Positions 18,220-25,502 of a stretch of DNA of 64,000 nucleotides are shown piece after piece (positions within the stretch are counted from its first letter, which is position 1; every line of letters starts with the position of its first letter). Source of the DNA: Peribacillus simplex (GTDB lineage Bacteria; Bacillota; Bacilli; Bacillales; DSM-1321); contig NZ_CP126106.1 of NCBI RefSeq assembly GCF_030123325.1, positions 524,001 to 588,000 of the forward strand. Direction: 5' to 3'. The position numbers and the translations under genes were made by a program. The notes beneath the pieces are model-generated. The model searched no databases. It saw only the letters and a program-made list of their open reading frames with translations, and was not told the DNA's origin.

Positions 18220-18423
18220 TTATATAGAACCCTTTTGTCCACAAACTGAGACCGATTTTTAATGAATTTTTTAAAAAATCTAGTACACAAACTGACGTCT
18301 TAATTTTAGTTTCTTTTGAAAAAAACAATTAAAAGTGTTTTTAAGTAGGAGGGAATTGCTGCAAGAGGGTCTTTAATCGTGCATATGGAAAATACTTTGG
18401 ATAGTATTTGTATTTAAGGTAAT

Positions 18424-18457
18424 AAAAAAGCAGGTATCTATTGCGATGCCTGCCTTT
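18424..18457 (-). terminator. terminator of the small stress peptide gene
   Basis: On the minus strand GGCAGGCATC, a short loop and GATACCTGC followed by TTTTTT. It lies immediately after the stop codon. Confidence 0.75.
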
Positions 18458-18592
18458 TTATGCCTTCCATTGTTTTTCAACCTGATGAAGCGCTTGTTGT
18501 AAAATTACTTCATGATCTGTATCCGGTTTAGTAAGGACGTTAGTTTGATAAGATTTTCCTTGAAAATCAACTGTTACTGTAACTTTTACCAT
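18458..18592 (-). CDS. 44-aa BA3454-family stress peptide
   Basis: 44 aa starting MVKVTVTVDFQGKSY and ending QALHQVEKQWKA. It resembles the short BA3454-type stress response proteins of the Bacillus cereus group and relatives. The ATG at 18592 follows AGGAAAGGAAAG and is preferred to the longer in-frame ORF. A strong promoter (TTGACA, 17 bp, GATAAT) lies about 125 bp upstream. Its role is unknown beyond reports of stress expression in the family. Confidence 0.6.
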   Translation of the reverse strand: MVKVTVTVDFQGKSYQTNVLTKPDTDHEVILQQALHQVEKQWKA

Positions 18593-18716
18593 TATGCATC
18601 TTTCCTTTCCTATTTCAGAATTAAATGATGTGGTTGTATCTATTTCTTTAATACCCGTTGCAGAGGATTTTTCAAACATTCCAAAAGCGGTAAAAACTAA
18701 AGGATTAATATTCAAA

Positions 18717-18745
18717 ATTATCTGATATTTTTCAGGAAGTGTCAA
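18717..18745 (-). promoter_or_regulatory. sigma-A promoter of the small stress peptide gene
   Basis: On the minus strand TTGACA (18745-18740), 17-bp spacer, GATAAT (18722-18717). It gives a leader of about 120 nt before the start at 18592. Confidence 0.65.
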
Positions 18746-18781
18746 CACTTTTTTTTACCACGATATTTCCGGGCAAAATAC

Positions 18782-18822
18782 AAAACGACCTGGCTTGTAC
18801 TCATGACAGCCGGGTCGTTTTT
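18782..18822 (-). terminator. terminator of the EamA transporter gene
   Basis: Long hairpin with AAAACGACC and GGGTCGTTTT arms directly after the stop codon; A/T-rich on both sides, so possibly bidirectional. Confidence 0.7.
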
Positions 18823-18837
18823 GTAAATGAACTATAT

Positions 18838-19674
18838 TCATATTTTAGTCAAGATAATGCCGATCAATGCTGCAAGAACGCCGGCAATTTGATAGTTTTT
18901 TAGTTTTTCCTTGAATAAATAGCATCCTGCGAATACGACAACTAAACAGTTCAGGCTGACGACAGGGAATATGATGCTTGCGATGCCGGTGTTCAACGCA
19001 AAGAAATAACATCCATAGCCTATAGTGCTTAAAAGGCCTACTAAGGAACCGATTTTGACTTCCGGTAGCTTGATTTTTTCCTTTTTAAAGGACAGAGCCG
19101 AAAGAAGATAAAGAGTTCCGCCTCCATACATTGATACCAGGATATCAAGGGAATTTAAATGAAGACGTGTTGATGTCGTCATAAGAACCCCGAGTACACC
19201 AAAAGATAAAATGGATAATAATGTGTGCATCATCCAAGGGACATATTGGTGGTTACCTTTAGCATTGGGTGTATACTGAATGACCAATGTAGCGAGAAAC
19301 ATGCAGACGATTCCAGTCCATTGCAAAGTAGAAATATGTTCGTGAAAAATTAAAGCTGCACAGAGAATGGGGAATATTGCATTCGCTGCGATTAATGGAG
19401 ATGTCAAGCTTGCCGGCCCTTTTTCAAAGGCGCTTGCCATCTGGATATTACCATTAGCGTTCAGTACCCCAATGGCTCCACCAAGCATGATGGACAGCCA
19501 GTTAAACTGTAAACCATCCACAAATAATCCATAAGATATGGCTAAAATAAAAGCTGAAAAATAAAAGAAAAATTGGATATGTACTTTTGAGTAACCCTTT
19601 CCGCTACTCCATTTAAAAATGCTGTTATTGATTCCGAAACATAAACTAGTGATGAGGGCTGCAAAAATCCACAT
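18838..19674 (-). CDS. EamA/DMT-family transporter
   Basis: 278 aa from the ATG at 19674, which has AAGGAAGAG 8 bp upstream; an earlier ATG at 19695 has a poor site. Ten hydrophobic segments in two similar halves, as in drug/metabolite transporters. The substrate cannot be predicted. It is monocistronic and divergent from the preQ1-controlled queF gene. Confidence 0.8.
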   Translation of the reverse strand: MWIFAALITSLCFGINNSIFKWSSGKGYSKVHIQFFFYFSAFILAISYGLFVDGLQFNWLSIMLGGAIGVLNANGNIQMASAFEKGPASLTSPLIAANAIFPILCAALIFHEHISTLQWTGIVCMFLATLVIQYTPNAKGNHQYVPWMMHTLLSILSFGVLGVLMTTSTRLHLNSLDILVSMYGGGTLYLLSALSFKKEKIKLPEVKIGSLVGLLSTIGYGCYFFALNTGIASIIFPVVSLNCLVVVFAGCYLFKEKLKNYQIAGVLAALIGIILTKI

Positions 19675-19764
19675 TGACGTAATCTCTTCCTTCATGTAGG
19701 ATAAACTTCTTCTACATTTTAAGCTGAATGCATGCAGGAATCAAACCAAATTTAAAAAGTATGA

Positions 19765-19793
19765 TTGACAGATTAGATATTTTTTTCTATATT
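19765..19793 (+). promoter_or_regulatory. sigma-A promoter of the queF leader
   Basis: TTGACA, 17-bp spacer, TATATT. The predicted start near 19800 is about 30 nt before the riboswitch aptamer. Confidence 0.7.
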
Positions 19794-19830
19794 TACTATG
19801 ACAATTTTAAAATATTTCCCGATAAACGGG

Positions 19831-19918
19831 AGAGGTTCATAGCATCACCCTCTTAAAAAAACTATGGCTTTGATATTTTTCGCGAATCAACCATATCTTT
19901 GAGGAGATATGGTTTTTG
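19831..19918 (+). promoter_or_regulatory. preQ1-I riboswitch with terminator switch
   Basis: AGAGG (19831-19835) pairs with CCTCT (19849-19853). The loop has TTCATAGC and the A-rich tail ends ACTATGG, so loop ATAG (19839-19842) can pair with CTAT (19862-19865), the class I pseudoknot. Downstream, ACCATATCT and AGATATGGT (19890-19913) followed by TTTTTG form a terminator. TATGG (19863-19867) and TTGAT (19870-19874) can instead pair with CCATA and ATCAA (19886-19895) as an antiterminator. PreQ1 binding would sequester TATGG and favour termination, shutting off queF. Confidence 0.9.
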
Positions 19919-19975
19919 TTATATAGAGGCCCATTTTATGAATCTCCCTGAAACGTGGGATTAGGAGGACTTTTA

Positions 19976-20476
19976 ATGTCTGGAAGAAAAGAAGAAGAAT
20001 TAAAAAAAGATATCACGCTGCTTGGGAATCAAGGAACAAAATATACATTCGACTATGCGCCTGAGATCCTTGAGTCATTCGATAACAAGCATCCGAACCG
20101 GGATTATTTCGTCAAATTCAATTGCCCGGAATTCACTAGCTTATGTCCGATAACGGGCCAACCGGACTTTGCGACCATTTACATCAGCTATATTCCAAGT
20201 GTGAAAATGGTGGAAAGCAAATCTTTGAAACTTTATTTATTCAGCTTCCGCAATCACGGTGATTTCCATGAAGACTGCATGAACATCATCATGAATGATT
20301 TAATCGAATTGATGGATCCAAAATATATTGAAGTCTGGGGCAAGTTTACACCTAGGGGCGGAATTTCCATAGACCCTTACACGAATTATGGAAAACCAGG
20401 TACGAAGTATGAGGAAATGGCGGATTACCGCTTGATGAACCATGACTTATACCCGGAAACCGTGGATAATCGCTAA
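19976..20476 (+). CDS. queF: NADPH-dependent preQ0 reductase
   Basis: 166 aa, the single-domain QueF that reduces the nitrile preQ0 to preQ1 in queuosine biosynthesis. The catalytic Cys lies in FTSLCPITGQPDF, and the signature ESKSLKLYLFSFRNHGD follows. The ATG at 19976 has AGGAGG 7 bp upstream; the longer frame starts inside the leader. It is alone here, not with queCDE, and is under its own preQ1-I riboswitch, so the enzyme's product feeds back on its own transcript. Confidence 0.95.
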   Translation: MSGRKEEELKKDITLLGNQGTKYTFDYAPEILESFDNKHPNRDYFVKFNCPEFTSLCPITGQPDFATIYISYIPSVKMVESKSLKLYLFSFRNHGDFHEDCMNIIMNDLIELMDPKYIEVWGKFTPRGGISIDPYTNYGKPGTKYEEMADYRLMNHDLYPETVDNR

Positions 20477-20487
20477 AGAATAGGAGA

Positions 20488-20518
20488 GACAATGGGCAAA
20501 TGCCCGTTGTCTTTTTTA
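20488..20518 (+). terminator. queF terminator
   Basis: GACAATGGGC and GCCCGTTGTC with one wobble pair, then six T residues. Confidence 0.85.
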
Positions 20519-20679
20519 GTTTTTTAGCCATTATCGATCAGCGGTCTAGTTGTTTTGTCTTTTTAAAAAGTACAAATGTCCTTCAGTAACGGAATTTATA
20601 CTTGATTGTTTCGAGAAAAAGCGTAATAATAGGGAGAGTTAATTTTGACAGAATATTTACGAAAATAGGGGATGTCGAG

Positions 20680-22026
20680 ATGAAAGTTGCGAAGTTTGGT
20701 GGAAGTTCACTTGCGTCAGGTGAACAGTTAAGAAAGGTATTCGAAATTGTCGTTTCTGATCCAGAGAGGAAGATTGTAGTCGTTTCGGCTCCAGGGAAAC
20801 GCAATTCCGATGATATAAAGGTGACGGATTTATTGATTGAAGCTGCGGAACAGCAGCTGCGCGGGGATAACGGAGAGCATTTGATAGAAGATGTCGTATC
20901 CCGCTATGCGAGCATTGCTGAAGAACTCAATATATCCGAGAGTGTCGTCACTGGGATTCATGAAAATTTAATGGCACTGTTGCATGCAGACCAAACTAAC
21001 CCGAAGCGCTATTTGGATACCTTGAAGGCCAGTGGCGAGGATAATAATGCGAAGCTGGTCGCAGGTTATTTCCAAAGCCTTGGAGTAGAGGCGCAATATA
21101 TAAATCCGAAGAAGGCAGGCTTGATCGTAACGGATGAAGGTGGGTTTACCAAGGTGCTGCCAGAGTCTTATGAACGGTTATATGCTCTGCGTGATGAGCC
21201 TGGAATCATAGTATTCCCAGGGTTCTTCGGATATACGTTAGATGGTGATGTTTTAACCTTCTCAAGAAGCGGTTCCGATATTACTGGTTCGATTCTTGCG
21301 AATGGGGTCAAAGCTGATTTGTATGAGAACTTTACAGACGTGGATGCCGTTTATGCGGTGAATCCAAATGTGGTTTCCAATCCAAAGGGAATCCGGGAAT
21401 TAACTTATCGTGAAATGCGTGAGCTTTCTTATGCGGGTTTCTCGGTATTTCATGATGAGGCGCTGATTCCTGCATTCCGTGCGGGAATACCTGTCCATAT
21501 TCAGAATACGAACAATCCGGCGGCACAAGGGACCCGCATTGTGAGTACACGGGATAATACGAACGGGCCGGTTATTGGCATTGCAAGTGATAAAGGATTT
21601 TGCAGTATTTACATTAGCAAATATTTGATGAACAGGGAAGTTGGTTTTGGCCGGAAACTGCTGCACATCCTCGAAGATTATGGAGTTTCATATGAGCATA
21701 TTCCATCAGGCATCGATGATGTGACGCTTATTCTAAGGCAGGACCAGATGAAGGGTGAAGCCGAGAAGAAAATCATTTCACGAATCAAGAAAGAGCTTCA
21801 TGCTGATGAAGTGAATGTTGAGCATGATCTTGCCTTGATCATGCTTGTAGGGGAAGGAATGCGCCATAATGTCGGAACAACGGCAAGAGCGTCAAAAGCC
21901 TTGGCCGAAGCGAAGGTGAATATCGAGATGATCAACCAAGGCTCTTCGGAGGTAAGTATGATGTTCGGTGTGAAAGGGCATAACGAAGAGACGGCAATTC
22001 AGGCATTATATCACGAGTTCTTTTGA
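20680..22026 (+). CDS. thrD: aspartate kinase (aspartokinase III type)
   Basis: 448 aa. The N-terminal kinase domain opens with MKVAKFGGSSLASGEQ and contains FSRSGSDITGS. The C-terminal half has two ACT domains (the region near GFCSIYISKYLMN and that near HNVGTTARASKALAEA). It phosphorylates aspartate, the first step to lysine, threonine and methionine. The length and lack of an internal start favour the monofunctional YclM/ThrD class over the LysC class. The start at 20680 has AGGGGATG upstream. It is monocistronic; no lysine riboswitch is seen. Confidence 0.88.
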   Translation: MKVAKFGGSSLASGEQLRKVFEIVVSDPERKIVVVSAPGKRNSDDIKVTDLLIEAAEQQLRGDNGEHLIEDVVSRYASIAEELNISESVVTGIHENLMALLHADQTNPKRYLDTLKASGEDNNAKLVAGYFQSLGVEAQYINPKKAGLIVTDEGGFTKVLPESYERLYALRDEPGIIVFPGFFGYTLDGDVLTFSRSGSDITGSILANGVKADLYENFTDVDAVYAVNPNVVSNPKGIRELTYREMRELSYAGFSVFHDEALIPAFRAGIPVHIQNTNNPAAQGTRIVSTRDNTNGPVIGIASDKGFCSIYISKYLMNREVGFGRKLLHILEDYGVSYEHIPSGIDDVTLILRQDQMKGEAEKKIISRIKKELHADEVNVEHDLALIMLVGEGMRHNVGTTARASKALAEAKVNIEMINQGSSEVSMMFGVKGHNEETAIQALYHEFF

Positions 22027-22043
22027 GTATGATAGTTTAGGGA

Positions 22044-22067
22044 CCTCCTTTTAGAAGGGGGTTTTTT
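22044..22067 (+). terminator. aspartokinase gene terminator
   Basis: CCTCCTT and AAGGGGG with a six-T tract. Confidence 0.75.
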
Positions 22068-22163
22068 GTGATTAATCTTTTAGTCATTACATACGGCTAG
22101 TGGTCTTTTCATCTGGTTCTTTATGATAGTGGCAATGACCGTGGGGGAAATCATTCCAAGCTA

Positions 22164-22198
22164 ACAGACGCGCTGTAGGGTTCAGGGCGTCTGTTTTA
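22164..22198 (+). terminator. second hairpin with T tract
   Basis: ACAGACGC and GCGTCTGT, 8-bp stem, then TTTTA. There is no gene between this and the previous terminator, so it may be a leftover of the sequence disrupted around the transposase remnant. Confidence 0.45.
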
Positions 22199-22267
22199 AT
22201 TCAATACCCTTTCCTTCAAGTGGCTAAAGCAATTTGAGGGGAACGGAGTCGACGCTCTTGAAACGGA

Positions 22268-22434
22268 TCAAAAGGGGCGTCCAACCTCTGAATACTTTTC
22301 TTTCACCAAATCATAAATGAAAGAGATGTCAATGGCGCATCAAGTTTCCGGGCCAAATGATTCACTGGCACCAATTGATTTAAAGTAATCACTTCGAGTT
22401 GCCTTTGCTGAATAGAATCATGTTTAGAAAGCAT
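22268..22434 (-). pseudogene. IS1182-type transposase N-terminal remnant
   Basis: On the minus strand ATG at 22434, behind GAGGTGATAAGG, opens MLSKHDSIQQRQLEVITLNQ, a typical start of IS1182-family transposases. The frame then slips by one base and continues AIDISFIYDLVKEKYSEVGRP before TGA at 22268. Only about 55 codons of a protein that normally exceeds 400 residues remain, so this is a dead fragment. No terminal inverted repeats were found. Confidence 0.75.
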
Positions 22435-22505
22435 CCTTATCACCTCAAGTTTAATACCTCTATATCATACAAAAAAGAATGTAGGAATAAGTTCTATCAA
22501 TATGT

Positions 22506-22640
22506 TAAAACAAAGTTGATTGGAGTGTAAGGTGCGGGACTCCTGCGGGAAAAGTCTAGGGGAGACACCTCAGAGGATTAAGCCGAGGAGGCTCCCGGAC
22601 CGCCCGCGGAAAGCGAGTGCCCTACGTTACAATCAACGTT
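22506..22640 (+). repeat. GC-rich dispersed repeat, copy 4
   Basis: About 135 bp opening AAAACAAAGTTGATTGGAG and closing TACAATCAACGTTCGAATTG. Inside are GCGGGACTCCTGCGGGA, GGAGACACC, AAGCCGAGGAGGCTCCC and CCGCCCGCGGAAAGCGAG. It is inverted relative to copies 1 and 3 and the most complete of the set. It lies about 70 bp from the transposase remnant. Confidence 0.8.
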
Positions 22641-22656
22641 CGAATTGTAACAGCCA

Positions 22657-22703
22657 TAAAAAAACTGTAGCCAAACTCGATTTTCATCGAGTTTGGCTAC
22701 AGT
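22657..22703 (-). terminator. terminator of the nitroreductase gene
   Basis: ACTGTAGCCAAACTCGA and TCGAGTTTGGCTACAGT form a perfect 17-bp stem, with a T run on the minus-strand side (AGTTTTTTTATGG). Confidence 0.9.
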
Positions 22704-22742
22704 CTGAGCCTCCAGTTGAGAATTGAAGGTTTCCCTTTTATA

Positions 22743-23303
22743 TTAGTCCATAATGGTCAGTATTTGCTCGATCTCTTTCCTTGGACGTGGAGTGGGGATC
22801 ATATCGGGATAGCCGACGTGAAGGCTGCCGACGATCTTCTCGCCGGGTTTCACGCCTAAAGCTTCACGAAACTCCATGCTGTGTATCATGCCGTATGTTT
22901 CCCATATCATCCCGATTCCTTTTTCCCAGGCAAGCAGGCTGAAATTCTGGATCAAGGCACTTGTAGCCGCATAATCTTCTTCACGTGTCATGGGATTCGG
23001 ATTCTCTTCCATGATCACCGCAACAAACATCGGTACACCTATAAGTTTATTATATCCTCGCTGTCCGGCCGCTTTTTTCTTTTCAGGGTCCTTCTCTTTG
23101 CCTGCCATGAAAGCACTGGTTGCCTCCGCGAGTTTTAAACGGCTTTCACCATGCACCACGACGAAGCGCCATGGTTGGGTCATCTTATGGTTCGGTGCCC
23201 ATGTCGCAGTTTCCAATAATGATTGGATGGTATCAATAGGAACAGGAATGTCCTTAAATCGTTTGATGCTGCGCCGTTCTTTAATGATATCTTCCAGTTT
23301 CAT
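22743..23303 (-). CDS. nitroreductase-family oxidoreductase (YdjA-like)
   Basis: 186 aa FMN-dependent nitroreductase-fold protein: RRSIKRFKD near the N-terminus, then WAPNHKMTQPWRF, which contacts FMN, and MIWETYG late. It resembles the YdjA group. The ATG at 23303 has AGGAG 10 bp upstream; one at 23309 is only 4 bp from that site. The gene is transcribed away from an upstream Fur box and a long structured leader (see 23345-23580), so it may respond to iron. Physiological substrate unknown. Confidence 0.8.
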   Translation of the reverse strand: MKLEDIIKERRSIKRFKDIPVPIDTIQSLLETATWAPNHKMTQPWRFVVVHGESRLKLAEATSAFMAGKEKDPEKKKAAGQRGYNKLIGVPMFVAVIMEENPNPMTREEDYAATSALIQNFSLLAWEKGIGMIWETYGMIHSMEFREALGVKPGEKIVGSLHVGYPDMIPTPRPRKEIEQILTIMD

Positions 23304-23344
23304 GATCATCCTGCTCCTTTAATCATATATGTAAGTTTAATAGT

Positions 23345-23580
23345 TGAAAAAAAATAATCCCCGGCTGCCTAATATGCTTTCAACGTGAATAAATTACTTG
23401 AATAAAGAGGGGGCAATATTCTAGTGACTTGCATTCGCTAATGAGCATATAATTTTACTAGGCACAGAGAAGCCGGGGCGACATTGTAGCTATGTACAAT
23501 ATCAAAAGGGTACGATAAGAGAATATCGTAATTGCTTATCAAATTTCAGAGATCGATAATGAAATTGAAAATCATTATCA
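23345..23580 (-). ncRNA. candidate Fur-controlled structured leader or small RNA
   Basis: On the minus strand a transcript from about 23580 would contain an interrupted long stem: CCCCGGCT (23478-23471) with AGCCGGGG (23366-23359), GCCTA with TAGGC, and ATATGCT with AGCATAT. A C-rich stretch TTGCCCCCTCTTTATTC lies in the loop. The 3' arm is followed by ATTATTTTTTTTC, like an intrinsic terminator, 40 nt before the nitroreductase start. No convincing ORF is present. It could be a free RNA of about 235 nt or an attenuated leader. Confidence 0.45.
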
Positions 23581-23615
23581 ATTAGAATTTTCGCTTATTT
23601 CGTGTAATTTGTCAA
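23566..23615 (-). promoter_or_regulatory. promoter with overlapping Fur box
   Basis: On the minus strand TTGACA (23615-23610), 17-bp spacer and GAAAAT (23592-23587). Immediately downstream, at the expected start point, TGATAATGATTTTCA (23580-23566) matches the 7-1-7 Fur box TGATAATNATTATCA with one mismatch. Repression by iron-loaded Fur is the natural reading. Confidence 0.6.
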
Positions 23616-23753
23616 GGGTATTTATTAAAAAAAATTCAATATATTTACCAATCCTTTATAATAGTTAAATCTTTTAAAAAATCTGTATAAAAATGTATAA
23701 TGAAAGGATGAAAAGATGCTATCTACATATGAATTAATCGAAGGGTGTCATAG

Positions 23754-25502
23754 ATGAAAAATTTGTCCTCATTTCTTAAGCCATACTGGCTTTTGATCAT
23801 TCTTGCTTTATCCTTAATGATTGTCGAGCTCGGGGTAGAGCTGTTACAACCTCTATTTATAGCAAAAATAATTGATGATGGCATTTTGCAGAAAGATTTA
23901 TCGGTGGTGATTAAATGGGGAAGTGTCATGGTTGGACTTTCCGTTTTTTCATTCCTTGGCGGGATCGTTAATTCCTTTACGGCATCACATGTAAGTCAAA
24001 GCTTTGGACATGATGTAAGGAAAAGCCTTTTTGGTAAAATACAGGCGTTTTCTTTTGCGAATTTGAATAATATCCCTACTTCCTCGTTGATAACAAGGAT
24101 GACGAATGATGTGACCCAACTTCAAAATACGGTTTTTATGGGCCTGCGTATCATGGCAAGGGCGCCATTGATCGTAATCGGCGGGGCGATAATGGCGATT
24201 ACGGTCGATTTGAAACTATCCCTTGTTTTGGTCATTTCAATTCCAGTTCTTGTCTTCTTCCTTAGATGGGTGATGAAACGAGCGGCCAAGCTGTTTAAGC
24301 TCGTACAGAATAAACTCGATAATGTCAATGGCGTCATGAGGGAAAACCTGATAGGCATGCGATTGATCAAAGCTTTTCTTCGTAAGGAGCATGAAATCGG
24401 CCGATTTGACGATGCGAATGAAGAGTTGAAAAGAAAGACTGTGACTTCCCTTCGTTTAATTGAAACGACGATGCCTATGTTGATGCTTGTCATGAATGTG
24501 GCGATTCTGATCATTCTCTGGCTTGGAAGCGAATTTATAACAACGGGAGATATACAGGTAGGGGAGGTGGTGGCGATTGTCAACTATGCCACGAGGATTG
24601 CGGCATCCCTTTCCGTTTTTTCATGGCTGATCATGGTCATTTCCCGTGCGAAGGCTTCAGCGGAACGTGTGACGGAAATATTTGAAACTCCGATAGATAT
24701 TGATGAAGGCAAGGCGGAAAGTAAGAGTGGGGACATCAATGGGGGAGGCATCAAGTTTCTGGATGTATCTTTCCGCTATCCTGGAACCGATACCCCGATA
24801 TTGAAAAACTTGAGCTTCTCCATCGATCCTGGAGAATCGCTTGCCATCATAGGAGCGACAGGATCAGGGAAAACATCACTGTTTCAGCTGATTCCGAGAT
24901 TATACGAAGTTGAAAGCGGCTCCATTCGAATTGATGACCAGGATGTGAAAGATATTCCATTGAATTCGCTGCGGAAAAGGATCGGCTATGTACCGCAAGA
25001 GGCCCTGCTATTTTCAGGAACCATAAAAAATAATGTCGCTTGGGGAAAAGAAGATGCCTCGATGGAGGAAATCATGACAGCGGCCATGCATGCCCAGGTC
25101 CATGAGACCGTAATGAAACTTCCGAAACAATATGAAACCCAGTTAGGGCAAAAAGGTGTGAATCTGTCCGGAGGGCAAAAACAACGCTTATCGATTGCAA
25201 GAGCATTGGTGCGCAGACCTAAGATTCTCCTTCTGGATGATAGTACGAGTGCCCTGGATTTGAAAACGGAAAGTAAATTGCTTGCCGCTTTAAAGGACTA
25301 TACATGCACAACGCTCATCATTACACAAAAAATCAGTACGGCCATGGAGGCGGACAAAATATTGTTGCTGGAAAGTGGTCAAGTAATTGCGCTGGGGAAA
25401 CATCAGGATTTGATGCAAATAAGCGATCTTTATCGAAAAATCGTACACTCACAGTTTGGCGAGGAGGGGATTTCTCTTGAGTCCAAGAACATCTCCCGAT
25501 AA
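23754..25502 (+). CDS. ABC exporter half-transporter, degenerate-site partner
   Basis: 582 aa, type IV exporter half: six membrane helices in the first 310 residues and a nucleotide-binding domain with Walker A GATGSGKTS near 367, signature LSGGQKQR near 470 and Walker B ILLLDDSTS near 490. The catalytic Glu is Asp, and the switch His is Gln (LIITQKIS). These changes are typical of the degenerate half of heterodimeric exporters such as B. subtilis YfiB/YfiC. Its partner overlaps its 3' end. Substrate unknown, probably a drug or peptide. Confidence 0.9.
   Translation: MKNLSSFLKPYWLLIILALSLMIVELGVELLQPLFIAKIIDDGILQKDLSVVIKWGSVMVGLSVFSFLGGIVNSFTASHVSQSFGHDVRKSLFGKIQAFSFANLNNIPTSSLITRMTNDVTQLQNTVFMGLRIMARAPLIVIGGAIMAITVDLKLSLVLVISIPVLVFFLRWVMKRAAKLFKLVQNKLDNVNGVMRENLIGMRLIKAFLRKEHEIGRFDDANEELKRKTVTSLRLIETTMPMLMLVMNVAILIILWLGSEFITTGDIQVGEVVAIVNYATRIAASLSVFSWLIMVISRAKASAERVTEIFETPIDIDEGKAESKSGDINGGGIKFLDVSFRYPGTDTPILKNLSFSIDPGESLAIIGATGSGKTSLFQLIPRLYEVESGSIRIDDQDVKDIPLNSLRKRIGYVPQEALLFSGTIKNNVAWGKEDASMEEIMTAAMHAQVHETVMKLPKQYETQLGQKGVNLSGGQKQRLSIARALVRRPKILLLDDSTSALDLKTESKLLAALKDYTCTTLIITQKISTAMEADKILLLESGQVIALGKHQDLMQISDLYRKIVHSQFGEEGISLESKNISR

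Noticed and set aside
18083..18328. Overlapping minus-strand ORFs of 66-81 codons over repeat copy 3
   Set aside because: They are produced by the GC-rich repeat; their Arg/Gly-rich translation is low complexity and differs between copies.
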